Source of the DNA: Chaunax sp. Z400
Lineage: Eukaryota; Chordata; Actinopteri; Lophiiformes; Chaunacidae
Length of the DNA stretch: 64,000 bases
Direction of reading: 5' to 3'
Assembly: GCA_037577475.1 (NCBI GenBank)
Contig: CM075184.1
Location: forward strand, 4,940,094 to 5,004,093
The position numbers were made by a program, and so were the translations under genes. Of this stretch, positions 1-11,544 are shown piece after piece. The notes under the pieces are model-generated. The model did not search any database. It saw only the letters and a program-made list of their open reading frames with translations, and was not told where the DNA came from. Position 1 is the stretch's first letter. Every line of letters begins with the position of its first letter.

Positions 1-2
1 AG

Positions 3-190
3 GTGATTCAGTGGTCTGTGAAGATGACACTGCCTCTGTCACTCTGGCCGGTTGTCTCCTGGAGGAAAAAGGCTTCGACTACAGAAACCTTCACCTCAAG
101 GACCAAACCTGTGGGGGTCAGTTAGACGAGAAAAACCACACAGTGACGTTCAGCTTCAACAATGCCAACCGCTGTGGAGCGGAGGTCGTG
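3..190 (+). CDS. ZP-domain protein (uromodulin/GP2-like), internal exon a (gene start outside window)
   Basis: First visible exon of a zona pellucida domain protein; the 5' part of the gene is left of the window. An AG at 1-2 gives an acceptor and a GT at 191-192 (GTAGGT) the donor. In the frame GTG GTC TGT it encodes about 62 residues with the cysteine and hydrophobic spacing of a ZP-N module: CEDD, then GCLLEEKGFDYRNLHL, DQTCGG, VTFSFNN and a closing RCGAEV. ZP domains polymerise secreted or membrane glycoproteins into extracellular filaments or matrices. The exon ends in phase 0 and joins the exon at 404 without a frame break. The left border is uncertain because the window begins there. 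Confidence 0.8.
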
Positions 191-403
191 GTAGGTTCTC
201 TCTCCACGTCTTTACTCTCAACAAGCAGCCAAATCTCTTCCAGTGTTGTGCGGAGTTTCTCCTGCTCGTCTCTAGTTTGGGGTCTTTCTGTGGGCTCGGC
301 TTCAGCTCAGACCTTTTGTTTCTAGTACTATTGACCACCAATCAACTAATAAAACTCACATTTCATGGCTGTGTATCTTTACAACTTCTGACCATCCCTA
401 CAG

Positions 404-555
404 AACATGAATGGACGAATATTCCACAGTAACACCATCATGTCCGCAAACAACCCCACTAGCATCATCACTCGCGAAAAATTCTTCTCCTTCAAATTCT
501 CCTGCTTCTATGATCAGCCAGACATCATGATGACGAACTTCAGAATTGCAGACAA
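404..555 (+). CDS. ZP-domain protein, exon b
   Basis: The acceptor CCTACAG ends at 403 and the donor GTGAGT starts at 556. The exon continues the ZP-N module: N-x-I-x-x-N-T-I type strand residues (GRIFHSNTIM), then IITREKFFSFKFSCFY, which carries the conserved aromatic/cysteine pattern at the end of ZP-N. The final AA of the exon is completed by the first base of the next exon to give Asn, in the phrase IADNSVVQTI. It is bounded by an intron of 213 bp upstream and 87 bp downstream, typical of compact fish genes. Confidence 0.85.
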
Positions 556-642
556 GTGAGTGATGGCTGTTAACATTTGTTTGAATCTTTTTGTGTTAGA
601 ACGATGGACTATGAGACAGTTGACAGGGTGTGTTTTCTGCAG

Positions 643-888
643 CTCTGTAGTCCAGACCATCACAGCTGGTGAATGGAAGTACAGTCTGACAATGATGGCC
701 TATACTGACGCTGGCCTCACACAACCTGTGGACTCAAACACCGAACTCCAGCTGGGCCAGACGGTCTGGGTGGAGCTGAGCACTATAGGACTGGACAGTG
801 CTGTGATTACCCCGGTGACCGAGAACTGCTGGGCGACCGACCAGGCTTCACCCTCTGGGGATCTGACATACAGTCTGATCTCAGGCGG
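643..888 (+). CDS. ZP-domain protein, exon c (linker and start of ZP-C)
   Basis: The acceptor TTCTGCAG ends at 642 and the donor GTGAGA starts at 889. The encoded stretch covers the inter-domain linker and the beginning of ZP-C. Recognisable elements are GEWKYSLTMMAYTDA, TQPVD, then ELQLGQTVWVELSTIGLD and the cysteine phrase ENCWATD followed by LTYSLISGG. Proline-valine-aspartate followed by a hydrophobic VWVEL strand is typical of ZP-C in uromodulin, GP2 and related fish proteins. The exon ends with two bases (GG) that make Gly with the next exon. Confidence 0.85.
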
Positions 889-986
889 GTGAGACACTCA
901 GAGAGGTTTTGTTATTAAACGTTGTATTTGATCTGTGAAAAGAATGCGTTCTCTGATGCAACGTATGTTTTCCTGTTTGTGAGAAG

Positions 987-1143
987 CTGTGCCGCTGACC
1001 AGTCTGTGCAGGTGATAGGAAATGGAATGGGACCATCCAACTCCTTCTCCTTCGACATGTTCCAGTTCGCTAGAGGCTCTGGTGAAATCTACCTGAACTG
1101 TGAACTCCAACTGTGTGCCACTGGGATCGAGAGCTGTGTCCCA
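987..1143 (+). CDS. ZP-domain protein, exon d (ZP-C core)
   Basis: The exon starts after GAGAAG at 986 and ends at a GTATGC donor. It encodes the ZP-C core: a Cys-x-x-Asp phrase (CAADQSVQVIGNG), SFSFDMFQFARGSGEIYLNC and ELQLCATGIESCVP. The paired cysteines and the F-x-F-x-x-F-x-F then I-Y-L-x-C pattern are the most diagnostic part of the family. This pattern is closer to uromodulin/GP2-type proteins than to egg-coat choriogenins, which is an inference from memory of the families and not an alignment. Confidence 0.85.
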
Positions 1144-1204
1144 GTATGCCTCCCATATACACACACACTCATGAAACCAGCTGCTTGTCGCTGGAAACCA
1201 GTTA

Positions 1205-1375
1205 GAACAGGGCCTCAGCCAGGCTAGTGGTTAACAAACATATCATAATCTGAGATCACAATGTTGTCGGGTCGATTCCAGCAAAGGACGTTTCATTCCT
1301 CTTCTCTTTCCTCATCTCCTGTCTCCTCTCTATCATCCGCTTCAGACAAAATGATGAAACGCTTCAAACAATCTT
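1205..1375 (+). mobile_element. tRNA-derived SINE-like fragment in the last ZP intron
   Basis: The segment begins with a tRNA-like phrase (CCAGGCTAGTGGTTAAC, resembling an A box) and about 50 bp later has GGGTCGATTCC, close to the RNA polymerase III B-box consensus. A pyrimidine-rich body (TTCCTCATCTCCTGTCTCC) follows, as in common teleost tRNA-derived SINEs. No clear target-site duplication was found, so the borders are approximate. Confidence 0.45.
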
Positions 1376-1872
1376 TATCGACAACAGTTAGAGCAACAGT
1401 TTACAGATGTGTCAATCTGCTGCTGAGCTTCCACACTGCAACAGCTGAAATCTAACCAATGTCAGATCTCTTCAATCAATCAATATCAGCTTGTTATTGG
1501 TCTGACAGAATTTCTTCCCACCAATCAGTTTTTATGTTGGAGCATTTCACTTGTTTCAGTCCATCTATAATAATCTCTTTATTATAATAATCTTAATCAG
1601 TTAATAGACTGGTTACCTTTCCTGGGTTTCAGTAACTTAATGCTGAAACTAGAATGATCAGAATCTTAGAACTGTTTAATTGACACTGACAAGAACAAAA
1701 CTACTTTGTCCAAGTTTGAATTTCTTATTTCAAATATTTTCATCTCCTCACACATTAAGAACAGAACTGTGAACTAAGACAGAAGGTGAAATGTTTGTTA
1801 TTAGCAGCATCAGCCCAGTATGAATGGATCTGTCTAAACCCTGGACTTCATGTCTGTGTCTTTAACTTACAG

Positions 1873-1965
1873 GTTTGTAACATGCCTGTTCGGAGACGCA
1901 GATCTGCCCGTATGAAATACCTGGATGTAGAGTCAACTGTCATCTCAATGGTCTGGACTCGATAG
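1873..1965 (+). CDS. ZP-domain protein, terminal exon with furin site and stop
   Basis: The acceptor TTAACTTACAG ends at 1872. The exon continues in phase 0 as VCNMPV followed by RRRRSA, then a short tail ending in ISMVWTR and TAG at 1963-1965. The RRRR motif is the consensus furin-type cleavage site that releases ZP proteins for assembly. The roughly 20-residue tail has a small hydrophobic patch (STVISMVW) but no transmembrane segment or GPI-signal-like stretch, so the mature product is predicted to be secreted. Intron length is 729 bp, longer than the others, and it contains a SINE-like insert. Confidence 0.75.
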   Translation, partial: VCNMPVRRRRSARMKYLDVESTVISMVWTR

Positions 1966-2115
1966 GGGAGACATCACTTTGCTGCTGACTGGTGACATCA
2001 GAGCAGACAGAACGAGATGCTTTTCTCTGTCTAAGTCCTCCAAACCACCAATCAGACGAGCAAACAGTCCAACAGGGGGTCCCCTCCAACTTCTAAACTC
2101 AGGAGGATGTCCCCC

Positions 2116-2146
2116 AATAAATTCTCTCTCAACAAATGATAATAAA
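2116..2146 (+). promoter_or_regulatory. candidate polyadenylation signals of the ZP gene
   Basis: Two AATAAA hexamers occur at 2116-2121 and 2141-2146, about 150-180 bases after the ZP stop codon. This is the expected place for 3' end formation of this gene. No transcript evidence is available. Confidence 0.5.
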
Positions 2147-2149
2147 ATA

Positions 2150-3082
2150 CATTATCATAATCTAGATTAGTTATTTAACAGGAGCTGAATCCACATTTGA
2201 AGTAATTTACACATAAACACAACACTTCCTGATGTCTGTTGTCCCCCCTTGTATCTTGCCCAATGGTCTGAACTGTTGCATTTAGGGAACTCAGGTGAAT
2301 TTAAGAAATTACATTGATGGTTTTATTCTTCTGACGCGTTCGCTTGCTCTTGGATTACATTTAACTGATTTTTTCTCTGTGATTAAGTCAACAGAAACAA
2401 AGGTTAAGAACCCTAACAGACTGTGTTTAGCACCTCGAGTCCATTAACTCATCCCCCACTAAAGCCATATTGGAGGAACCTAGTTAGCTTGTTTGCTAAC
2501 TAATGTTTTGTCTTTATGAAGTAGGTCAGCAGTATGCAGGTAGGTAGCGCTCTTTAGTGGTGGAAAACCTGGTGAACACGTCAACTCGGTGATTCTCCTG
2601 CTTTCAAATGAGTTGAGGAAGCATTAAAGTAAGAAGGAAAGAACAGTGACATGATGGATGTTAAAATGTGAGTCTGTCAGGAGCACAGGAGGGTTTTGGG
2701 GCTCAGGTTCAGACTCAGAATGAAGACAGCTGAAGAGTCAAACATGGCGGTTTCAGTCAGGATTCAGAGAAAACACATCAATCTCAGTTTGCTTGTCTTC
2801 TCAGGTTGTTAACACACTGACTCGGACTGACTGACGGACTGACCACCTTCACAATGATTCTCGACTGTTGCTTGGTCCTGATCCAGAGCCTGGCTGCGTC
2901 AGTCCAACAAAGTCCTCTGAGAGGATTCGTTCAGCAGATTGTTGCAACCTGAAAACCTTCTTCTGATCCCATCAACACTTACAAATATGATCAATAACTG
3001 TATGGTGAAGGGAAGTATGTTGAGGGAACATTAGGAACATGTTATTCATTCTGTCTCTTTCTAAGGATACTAATCAGATGTT
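2150..3082. other. intergenic, no feature recognised
   Basis: Non-repetitive, moderately AT-rich DNA downstream of the ZP gene. I see no exon-like reading frame or known repeat here. Confidence 0.5.
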
Positions 3083-3468
3083 GTTACCAATGATTGTCAA
3101 TGATTACCAATGATTAGCAATGATTACCAGTAATAATCAATGATTACCAATGATTATCAATGATTACTAATGATTATCAATGATTATCAATGATTACCAA
3201 GATTACCAGTAATAATCAATGATTACCAATGATTATCAATGGTTACCAATGATAACCAATGATTATCAATGATTACCAAGATTACAAGTAATAATCAATG
3301 ATTACCAATGATTATCAATGATTACCAATGATTATCAATGATTACCAATGATTATCAATAATAATCAATGATTACCAATGATTATCAATGATTACTAAGA
3401 TTACCAGTAATAATCAATGATTACAAATGATTATCAATGATTACCAATGATTACCAGTAATAATCAAA
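3083..3468 (+). repeat. 10-bp minisatellite (ATGATTACCA/ATGATTATCA)
   Basis: About 38 units of a decamer, with an embedded variant phrase (AGATTACCAGTAATAATC) recurring at about 3199, 3279 and 3398. The variant suggests that blocks of several units were duplicated together. Confidence 0.9.
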
Positions 3469-4440
3469 GACCAATGTAAAATCCATAATTTGGAGAAGTT
3501 GATAAACCAGATGCTTTAACAATTCACATTTTAATATTTTTTAACATAAACACAAATCAGTTCCTTTTCAACATGTGATTATATCTGTTTTCATCTTTAT
3601 TGTGCTGCAAGTATTTAAATAAACATTATACAAAAAACAAATTGATTTATGGTAAAAACAAATGAATGAGTTTGGTTCATTTTATGACATCATTCTTTAT
3701 GGGAAAATTGTAGTCACTTCTTGATGACATCATTACAGCCTTTTATATTTACTTGTCCTAATTTATTGTGGATTTGTTGAGTTAATGATGAAGATACAGC
3801 TACAACATAAACATGAATTAAAAGTAGATGGACACTCAGTATAGCGCACACCTTCACCAACAGTTCTCCAGCTGCTCACATGTAATACTCAGATAAACGT
3901 GAACCCGTTTCATAATATTTTTATTAATAAAAGTTGATTCCTCAGTGTGAGGTGCTTAAGTTTAAATTATTTCATTACAATTGATGTATTATTTTTCAAT
4001 CAATTGATGGAAATCTTTTAAAAACTCATCTACCAAATGGTTAAAATAGGGAAAAATGTCCTTCATCCAGATTCAACCCAGAATTTAAATCAAAACGATA
4101 AAGTTCTTAACTTTTTATTTCTGAGTCTTCTGGATCTTTCATCACACTGATGATACTTCAGTCCTCTATTAGTTTGAACCATTCAGAATCATCTTTGCTA
4201 CACAATGAGTTAAAATCAGATTATCAGGTTAATTTATTCTGTCCAACTGAAACCTAGCTACATCATGAAGAATATGTTAGCCGCCCCTACTCATAATAAT
4301 GCTCACATTTATCGAGACACTGGCCAAGGAGATGGAGTTGCAGCAATTGTAATTCTAGCTTATTAATAAATCCTAAACCTAAACCTGATTCCAACTCATT
4401 TCAAAGCCTTATTCTCAGCCCTACTTACTATACATGTATA
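3469..4440. other. AT-rich intergenic DNA, no gene seen
   Basis: AT-rich unique-looking sequence without convincing coding potential or recognisable repeat. Confidence 0.5.
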
Positions 4441-4444
4441 TACA

Positions 4445-4445
4445 C

Positions 4446-4499
<54 letters not shown>
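4445..4499. repeat. (TA)n microsatellite
   Basis: About 27 uninterrupted TA dinucleotides. Confidence 0.97.
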
Positions 4500-4501
<2 letters not shown>

Positions 4502-4534
4502 ATGAATAAATATATTAAATATATTCCCTTTGGG

Positions 4535-4775
4535 TTCTCTGGCTTCCTCCCACCACCAAAAACATGCAGTAGAGGTGAATTGGTGACTCTAAATTGCCCG
4601 TAGGTGTTATTGTGAGTGTGAATGGTTGTTTGTCTTTCGATGTGGTCCTGTGATGAACTGGTGACTTGTCCAGGGTGAACCCCACCTCCCACCCAAAGTC
4701 AGCTGGGATAGGCTCCAGTCCCCTCATGACCCTACAAAGGATGAGCGATTACAGAAAATGAATGAATGAATGATT
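4535..4775 (+). mobile_element. short retroposon with (GAAT)n tail, copy 1
   Basis: Contains the phrases CTCTAAATTGCCCGTAGGTG, GACTTGTCCAGGGTGAACCC and CAGCTGGGATAGGCTCCAG, and ends in GAAAATGAATGAATGAATGA. The same element is present in opposite orientation at 22675-22858, where it has a 14-bp target-site duplication. It belongs to a repeat family that is very common in teleost genomes. The (GAAT)n tail marks its 3' end. Confidence 0.8.
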
Positions 4776-6054
4776 AGCCTGCATGATGTGTGCCCATATA
4801 AGCTGAAGTGAATAATTGGAATTATATGGAACTATAGCCTAAGGTAGTATACAATGAGATGATGTAAGCCCCAATAGTACAACCACATAGACAATACGGA
4901 TCTCAATACATTTGAAATGTGATTATACTCAGATGTATCAAGACACAGTCACACAATTCTCCTCACACATTTGAAAATGGCTTTGCTACAACATTGTCCC
5001 TACAGTGTTTGTCTACGGGCCAGTCTTAGCTTTTCCAACATGGTGGACGAGTGGATGTATAGGGACAGGCTGAATGCATCTGCAAATCTTCACCTAAGGG
5101 TGGATTGTGCTGTTTGTTAAAGTTGTTTCCTGCAGCAGAGATGAGGAACTCCACATGTCTCCTCCACATCAGAACAGATGGAGAGGTTGAAGCTCCTTCT
5201 GGTCCAAATAAATAAAACTGACTTAACCACCACCTTTATTATCTTACCTCAGACACATTTCTCCATGTCTGTCAGCAGGGTTATTCCAGACCTCTCAGTT
5301 TATTTAGCAGTATTTTATATTCACACAGAGGCAATCATTCATACTTGAGACAGGTTTTCGCTTTACTGACTCTACAAAAATGTCTTCAGATCTCCATCCT
5401 CAATTAACCCTCTGACTCAAGGTGCCATAAATTTAATCCATCTTCATCCTCAGAGCGGTTGTGAATGAGGAACTTCATCCAGTTGTAGTGCAGTGAGCAT
5501 TTGGATCAAAGATCTGCTCTATAAAAGAGACTTACTGGCGCACATGGTGAACGTAGTCATAAAGAGAGTTTAATGAAGCGGAGTCTTTACACACATCTCA
5601 ACAGAAACACAACCTGCAGCTGCTTCTCATTTTCTTCATTTCTAATTCATTTAAAGGTCACTGACCCACACTATTAACGTCCAGTTGGGGGCCAAATGGA
5701 GAGAATTTATTAACTCGTGCTTATCTGGTAAAATCCATGTGTCAGACTAATAACTGATGTTTAAAGAAAAGCAGCCCAGTGTTCCGTCCTTCCTGATGTC
5801 CTTTCAGTCTCATACTGGTTGTTTCTGTTGAAGGCTGCATCAATGATTCTGATGACCTACAGATAAACTAAGTACTGAAGATGACAGAAGAACTTGAAAT
5901 GTTTGACAGGTTCATCCCAACGTGAGATGATTAACTCAAATAGTTTAACAGTCAAGGGTGCAGATCTCATCATCACTCAGGGGGGACTGTGGTGGGGGAG
6001 GTTCAGCCACAGTCCTGAGGAGGGGGGCATTTAAATTACCCTCTGTTTTAAGGT
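4776..6054. other. intergenic DNA, nothing recognised
   Basis: No exon-like frame, tandem array or recognisable transposon was identified in this stretch. Confidence 0.45.
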
Positions 6055-6350
6055 TATTCCATACACCACAATGTCCAAGAGTTTCATATTAACATTTTTC
6101 ACACCAAGCTTTCTGAAGACGAGGCTCCATCTGTCCTAGAACCACGTAGAAACAGGTCAATTGACCCAAAACTCACCTTTACTCCTGTGGACCAATAGTT
6201 CTGGTTCTTGAAATGGTATTCTTAAACTCTGAGGTTGACAGCAGCAGTGGAGTATTAGAATAAAATAGTAGATAAATGTAGAATAAATGTCTATGATGAA
6301 ATTTTGTAGTCTAGTTTTGATGACATAAATTGACTTCATACTACAGATTG
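6055..6350 (+). repeat. dispersed repeat family A, copy 1
   Basis: Shares AGCTTTCTGAAGACGAGG-like, ACCAATAGTTCTGGTTCTT and GACAGCAGCAGTGGA phrases and the ATAAATGTAGAATAAATGTC stretch with copies near 11.6, 14.8, 26.3 and 53.3 kb. There are no coding motifs, so it is probably a non-autonomous transposable element. Confidence 0.75.
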
Positions 6351-6937
6351 AGCAGAACAACTGTCTTTTCATCAAATCTAATATATTTAAATATATTTTT
6401 AAATATATCTGATTATTTTGATTTTTGACAAGCCTAAACCTGAAGAGAAAACACCAGAGCACGGTGAGGCAGAGGCATCAGAAGTCTCACATGTATTTGT
6501 CTGACTGCTTTCCACCTGACGAAGAGCAGCACTGATACAGACAGGGCTTCTGAGGATGAGGATGTGCTAACACTACATAAACTGCCTAAAATGTTTTGAT
6601 AGCAGTTTTAGTTAATGCAGTGATTTCTGCATTGCTGTTCGGCTGCTTTACAGATTCTATGAGGTGGAGCACCAGGACCAGAATAAAGAAGAACTTGAGG
6701 ACTGGTGTCTGAGTTTCATGCAAAACTCTCGAGTGACTCAAGACCAGACACAGAATCTCGAATGTCCGACACGTGGCCAGAATGACGGCGCAATATGGCA
6801 ACGTCAAGGAAAGGGTTGTTTCACTGCCACTGGTGCTGATGACATCATGACTGTAGCTCCATTTACACCACCTCTTCAAGGTAGGACTGGTGCACCTTTA
6901 CTCCACCCTTACATTCTGTGTTAACACAATCAAGGCA

Positions 6938-7462
6938 GGATGGATGGATGGCGGATGGATGGATTGATGGATGGATGACAGATGGATAGATGGATGGATG
7001 ATTGATGGATGGACGGATGACAGGTTGGATGGATGGATGGATGAATTGATGGAAGGATGATGGATGGATGGATGGATGGCAGATGGATGATGGATGGATG
7101 ACGGATGGATGGATGATGGATGGATGATGGATGGATGGATGGATTGATAGATGACGGATGGATGATGATGGATGGATGGAAGATTGATGGATGGATTGAT
7201 GGATGATGGATGGATGATGGATGGATGGATTGATGGAAGGATGAAGGATGGATGGATGGTTTGATGGATAGATTGATGGAAGGATGAAGGATGGATGGAT
7301 GGATGGATGGATTGATGGATGATGGATGGATGATGGATGGATGGATGGATGGATTGATGGATGACGGATGGATGAAGGATGGATGGATGGATTGATGGAT
7401 GAATGGATTGATGGATGGTGGATGAATGGATGGATTGATGGAAGGATGAAGGATGGATGGAT
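6938..7462. repeat. (GGAT)n tetranucleotide array
   Basis: About 0.5 kb of imperfect GGAT/GATG repeats interrupted by ATT, ACA and AAG variants. On the minus strand it is open in two frames as (Pro-Ser-Ile-His)n, which is a repeat artefact and not a protein. Confidence 0.97.
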
Positions 7463-8560
7463 TTACATCCATGTAAGTGATTCATTGAAAAACTATAGAA
7501 AAAGATCTATATCTATCTAATTTGGACATGTCCCTGATTTTGTCTGTATAACCAGTTTTATCCAGTTCATGAGAAGGAAAACTTCTGATGAGGACTGAAG
7601 GTCTGGTCACTGTTTCACTTTCTCTGACCTTCTGTCCTTTATTTTGTTACTCACTGAAAACAACCTCTCCAAACTAGCATGGTTGGCAGCTATAACAGGC
7701 TGCAATGTCGCAATGGGCCAGTAAATATATAAACTGAGAGACTGATGAGGGAATGTGGAACAGGTGTGCAGGTGGGCAGTGAAGGTCAGCTGACCATGGA
7801 GTTCCTGCAGATCAGGAGGGAGAGGATCTGATGTAAAAAAAAATAAAAAATAAAAAGAAAGACAAATGACTGTCTTTGCTGATGCTTTTTAAAAAAAAAT
7901 TTCTGTCTACATGTGACTCGGTTAATCTGTAATCTGTTGTGCTTCATCAAGCCTTCACTCCTGCAGCTGCAGGATCATCTCATTAGGAGATCATGGCTTA
8001 ATGAGGGTTAGCTGTTAAATCATCTGTCTGTTATGTTGTTCTCTGAGGAAAACAGATCATCTGGCTGCCAGATTAGTTAACAGTTAATCTGTGGTCACAA
8101 GCCTGCTGGCACCATCTGAGTCCACCGATCCCGAGGTCATTAGTGTCCATGACTGTGACACTAATACGTGTCCCAAACCAATGGACAATCCTGTTCTTGG
8201 ATTGCCTTGTTATTTACTCTGCTGCTCCGTCTGCTTTAGTTTGTTATGGACTGAAAGGTCAGATTCCAGCTGAGGGTTTAATCTGCTCACTTTAGTTAAA
8301 AAAAAAGTCATTTCCATGACACAACCATGAACCTGAGCAGGACCGTCTCACCGGAGACACAAAGAAACCTCTGTTTGTTCATTATAAACATTTTTTCAAG
8401 GGTGCAGATCTTATTACAAACCTACAGGGATCAACGGTTAGCATGGTTATATAGGCAAAAATAAAGAAATAGGGTTTCATTTCAGTTTATCTCCTCTAAA
8501 GTGGACAAACCTGACATATACAACAACCTGAATGAATGTCATAGTGATGTATTTTTGACA
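7463..8560. other. intergenic DNA, nothing recognised
   Basis: Contains short A-rich runs near 7830-7910 but no gene or recognisable repeat. Confidence 0.45.
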
Positions 8561-8589
8561 TTTCTGTTCTTGTTGTTCAGCACACTGAT

Positions 8590-8825
8590 TATTATTTCTA
8601 CTTGCCACTTTATTAGTCTGGTAGTGTTGCCAGCATATAAGCAAAAACCACATCAAAACATGTGGATTGATCTGGAATGTTGTTTTACGTCTTCTGATAC
8701 TGATTCACAAAACTGGTTTCATGAAAATCACAAAAAGAACTGCAAAAAATTGTCTCATAAGGGATAATGATAAATCACCATGAACGGAGGCCAAACCCAC
8801 CCCTCTGTGGGGCCATGTTCATGTA
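8590..8825 (+). repeat. dispersed repeat family B, copy 1 (partial)
   Basis: Contains GGTTTCATGAAAATCACAAA, ATTGTCTCATAAGGGATAAT and CACCCCTCTGTGGGGCCATG. These match the family that also occurs at 38.6 kb and 39.9-40.7 kb, and inverted at 46.9-47.6 kb. Confidence 0.65.
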
Positions 8826-8829
8826 CATG

Positions 8830-9395
8830 CAGTATTAGAAGGTTTTAACTCCTCCTCCTACATTACTTTATGTTGTTTACAGTATTAGATGGTTTTAGCT
8901 CCTCCTCCTACATTACTTTATGTTGTTTACAGTATTAGAAGGTAGCTCCTCCTCCTACGTTACTTTATGTTGTTTACAGTATTAGAAGGTTTTAGCTCCT
9001 CCTCCTAAATTACTTCGTTTACAGTATTAGATGGTTTTAGCTCCTCCTCCTACGTTACTTTATGTTGTTTACAGTATTAGAAGGTTTTAGCCCCCCTCCT
9101 AAATTACTTCGTTTACAGTATTAGATGTTTTAGCTCCTCCTCTTACATTACTTTATGTTGTTTACAGTATTAGAAGGTTTTAGCTCCTCCTCCTATGTTA
9201 CTTTGTTTACAGTATTAGAAGGTTTTAGCTCCTCCTCCTAAGTTACTTTATTTTATCTACAGTATTAGATAGGTTTTAGCTACTCCTCCTATGTTACTTT
9301 CTGTTTACAGTATTAGAAGGTTTTAGCTCCTCCTCCTACATTACTTTGTTTACAGTATTAGAATGTTTTAGCTCCTCCGCCTATGTTACTTGTTA
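8830..9395 (+). repeat. about 50-bp minisatellite, about 12 copies
   Basis: The unit begins CAGTATTAGAAGGTTTTAGC, followed by TCCTCCTCCTACATTACTTT and ATGTTGTTTA. Copies differ by short deletions, for example loss of ATGTTG, giving 45-50 bp units. The first unit abuts the end of the family B fragment. Confidence 0.93.
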
Positions 9396-9807
9396 CTTGA
9401 CTCGGTACCCTCCAAAATCTGTGCTTGTTTCTTGCCCTCGTGATAACTTGTGTTCCAAACATTTTGCAATAATAAAGATTTAAATTCCACTAAATGTAAC
9501 TTTTATGAGCTCATTTAATTGACAGCAAAACATGTGTGAAGCTCATTGGTTTGGTTTCTCATGCATCATGTGACCAACAGTCTAACTGACCCTGAGTCTG
9601 CTCAAAGCTTAACTGGGTTATAAACTCTGCGTCCAGGTGGACATTGATGGTGTGAATGACTAACATACAAACTATAAACTCAGTTCATGGTGTTCTCTGT
9701 GTTACAGCTGATGTAATGTTCTGCTGAGAAACCATCACGATTCAATCTCAGCTGAAAAACTACATTCATTCATTTTATTTTATTCATTCATTTCATTTTT
9801 TAGTGGG

Positions 9808-9862
9808 GAAATTTGTAAATTTCCCACTGTGGGACTAATAAAGGGATATCTTATCTTATTAG
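9808..9862 (+). mobile_element. LINE/SINE 3' end with TTATC tail, copy 1
   Basis: AATTTCCCACTGTGGGACTA is followed by AATAAAGGGATATCTTATCT. The same conserved end appears at 16548-16615 and inverted at 23256-23312. Such ends with short TTATC or TTGTC tails are typical of fish non-LTR retroposons. Confidence 0.65.
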
Positions 9863-10400
9863 CTCCGACGAGGAGGTCACGTTTTCAGTTGGTTTGTTTA
9901 CACCAAAACGGATGGACAGACCTAAACACTGACATCTCACTAAGGTCAAACATCTTAAATGAGGTTAACATCTTCTTCTCTGTGTCTGACATGTTTCTTC
10001 TCACCAGTCAGTTTTTCAGTTGGATCATATTTAGTTGTCAATAATCTTCATCAGATATCGGAGTATCTTACCTCTCAGCCAGTTTCAGCTGGTTCATTGC
10101 CTCCACCGAAGTGGTTCTGGTGTCACCTGTGTCTGCTGGTTGAGTAGTGTACCAGAAAAACGGATCTAAATGCTGGAGTGGCCCGGAAAAAGGGGATTAA
10201 AAAGACATTTTTCTCACTTTCTTTGACATTATGACAGTTTTAGCTCTGCCAAGGAGGCACTATTTGTCACCTGTGTGTGTTTGTTGTTGTTGTTGTTGTT
10301 GTTGTTGTTGGGGTGTTAGCAGGAATACACAAAAAGTACTGGACTGGTTTCCACTAAACCGAGCGGAGAGGGGGTGATCTCCCATTTATGTTGTTCAAAG
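9856..10400 (+). repeat. dispersed repeat family C (two adjacent partial copies)
   Basis: Two stretches begin with similar phrases: AGCTCCGACGAGGAGGTCACG at about 9860 and AGCTCTGCCAAGGAGGCACT at about 10245. Each continues into GTTTGTTT-rich sequence and AAAA-CGGAT or ACAAAAAGTACTGGACTGG. A similar segment lies inverted at 51650-51830. A (GTT)n run sits at 10281-10310. The family resembles a common short teleost repeat; its class is unknown. Confidence 0.5.
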
Positions 10401-10583
10401 AGAAGAAAAGTTTGATTGATTTATTTCTAAAGAGATATTTTTAAACATCTTTTTTCCCCTCTAATTTCTTTTTAAACAGCAGATTTACAGCTTTCTTATT
10501 TATTTCATTTATTTTCAAAAGGGAGACTTTTTAATCATACTTCCACTATAATAAAGCATTTTTTCATTCCTTAATGGGGCATT

Positions 10584-10586
<3 letters not shown>

Positions 10587-10636
<50 letters not shown>
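10587..10636. repeat. (AAT)n microsatellite
   Basis: About 17 AAT units. On the minus strand it reads as poly-isoleucine, which is an artefact. Confidence 0.97.
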
Positions 10637-10638
<2 letters not shown>

Positions 10639-11544
10639 TGATTCAGTGTTATTTTCTGAGAAGCATTAACAGGTCCTGTTCTGGTTCGTCTCTGCATTTC
10701 CTGTTAGGAAGATAATCACTGTGCTGGATTTAGGGCCGCTGTCGTGTTTCCGTACAGACTTGGCTGTGTTGTTGTTGTGTTTGGGATGGAGGTGTAAATA
10801 CTACATCACTGGTTACTATTCCAAACGTATTGTTCCTTAGGGCTGGTGCAGCAGTAGGTGAGCTGATAAGCAGATTTGCAGTAGTAGCTTGTTGGAGCAT
10901 ACCAATTAGGCAGCTTTTGCAGGATTGAGCAGCAGCCCTTCCAAAAAACAGGATGACCTAAACTTCAGGATGGATTAACAGCGTTAATTAATGTTAGCTG
11001 GAAATACATCAATATTTATCACAGCTCCTCATTAGCACAGACTGTCTGCAGCTTGAAACCTGTTGCACATACAACTGCTGCAGCGTTAGCTTAGCATAAA
11101 TTGTATCCATCAGTGACAACATCATGCTAACAGTAATACATTTCAATCATATTTGTTTGATGAAATAAATACAAACCATGTAGAAGGAGATGACTAATCT
11201 GTGAGAAAACTTTATTCATTCATTGCAATAAATAATACACACACACACACAGTGGTAACCTGATGATGTCATCAGAACACGCTGCTGTTCCCTCATGAAT
11301 TACTCTTAATGTGACAAAAGTGTTGGAGCTGCCAGAGAGGATGGTATTATAGAGAAGGAGAGTGTTTATGAGTGTGAACAGGAACACTCTGTCCTCCTGA
11401 CCGACCAATCAGCATGCATCACACTCAATTGGAATGGGAGGTATGGTGGAACCCCAACCCACCCCCACCATCACACATATTTTGTGGGAAACATGATTCA
11501 CATTCTGGCTGGATTATTTTCTATGAGGAGCTGTTATCAACCCT

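Noticed and set aside
6898..7485. 195-codon minus-strand frame rich in Pro-Ser-Ile-His
   Set aside because: It is the direct translation of the (GGAT)n array, and several frames are open at once.
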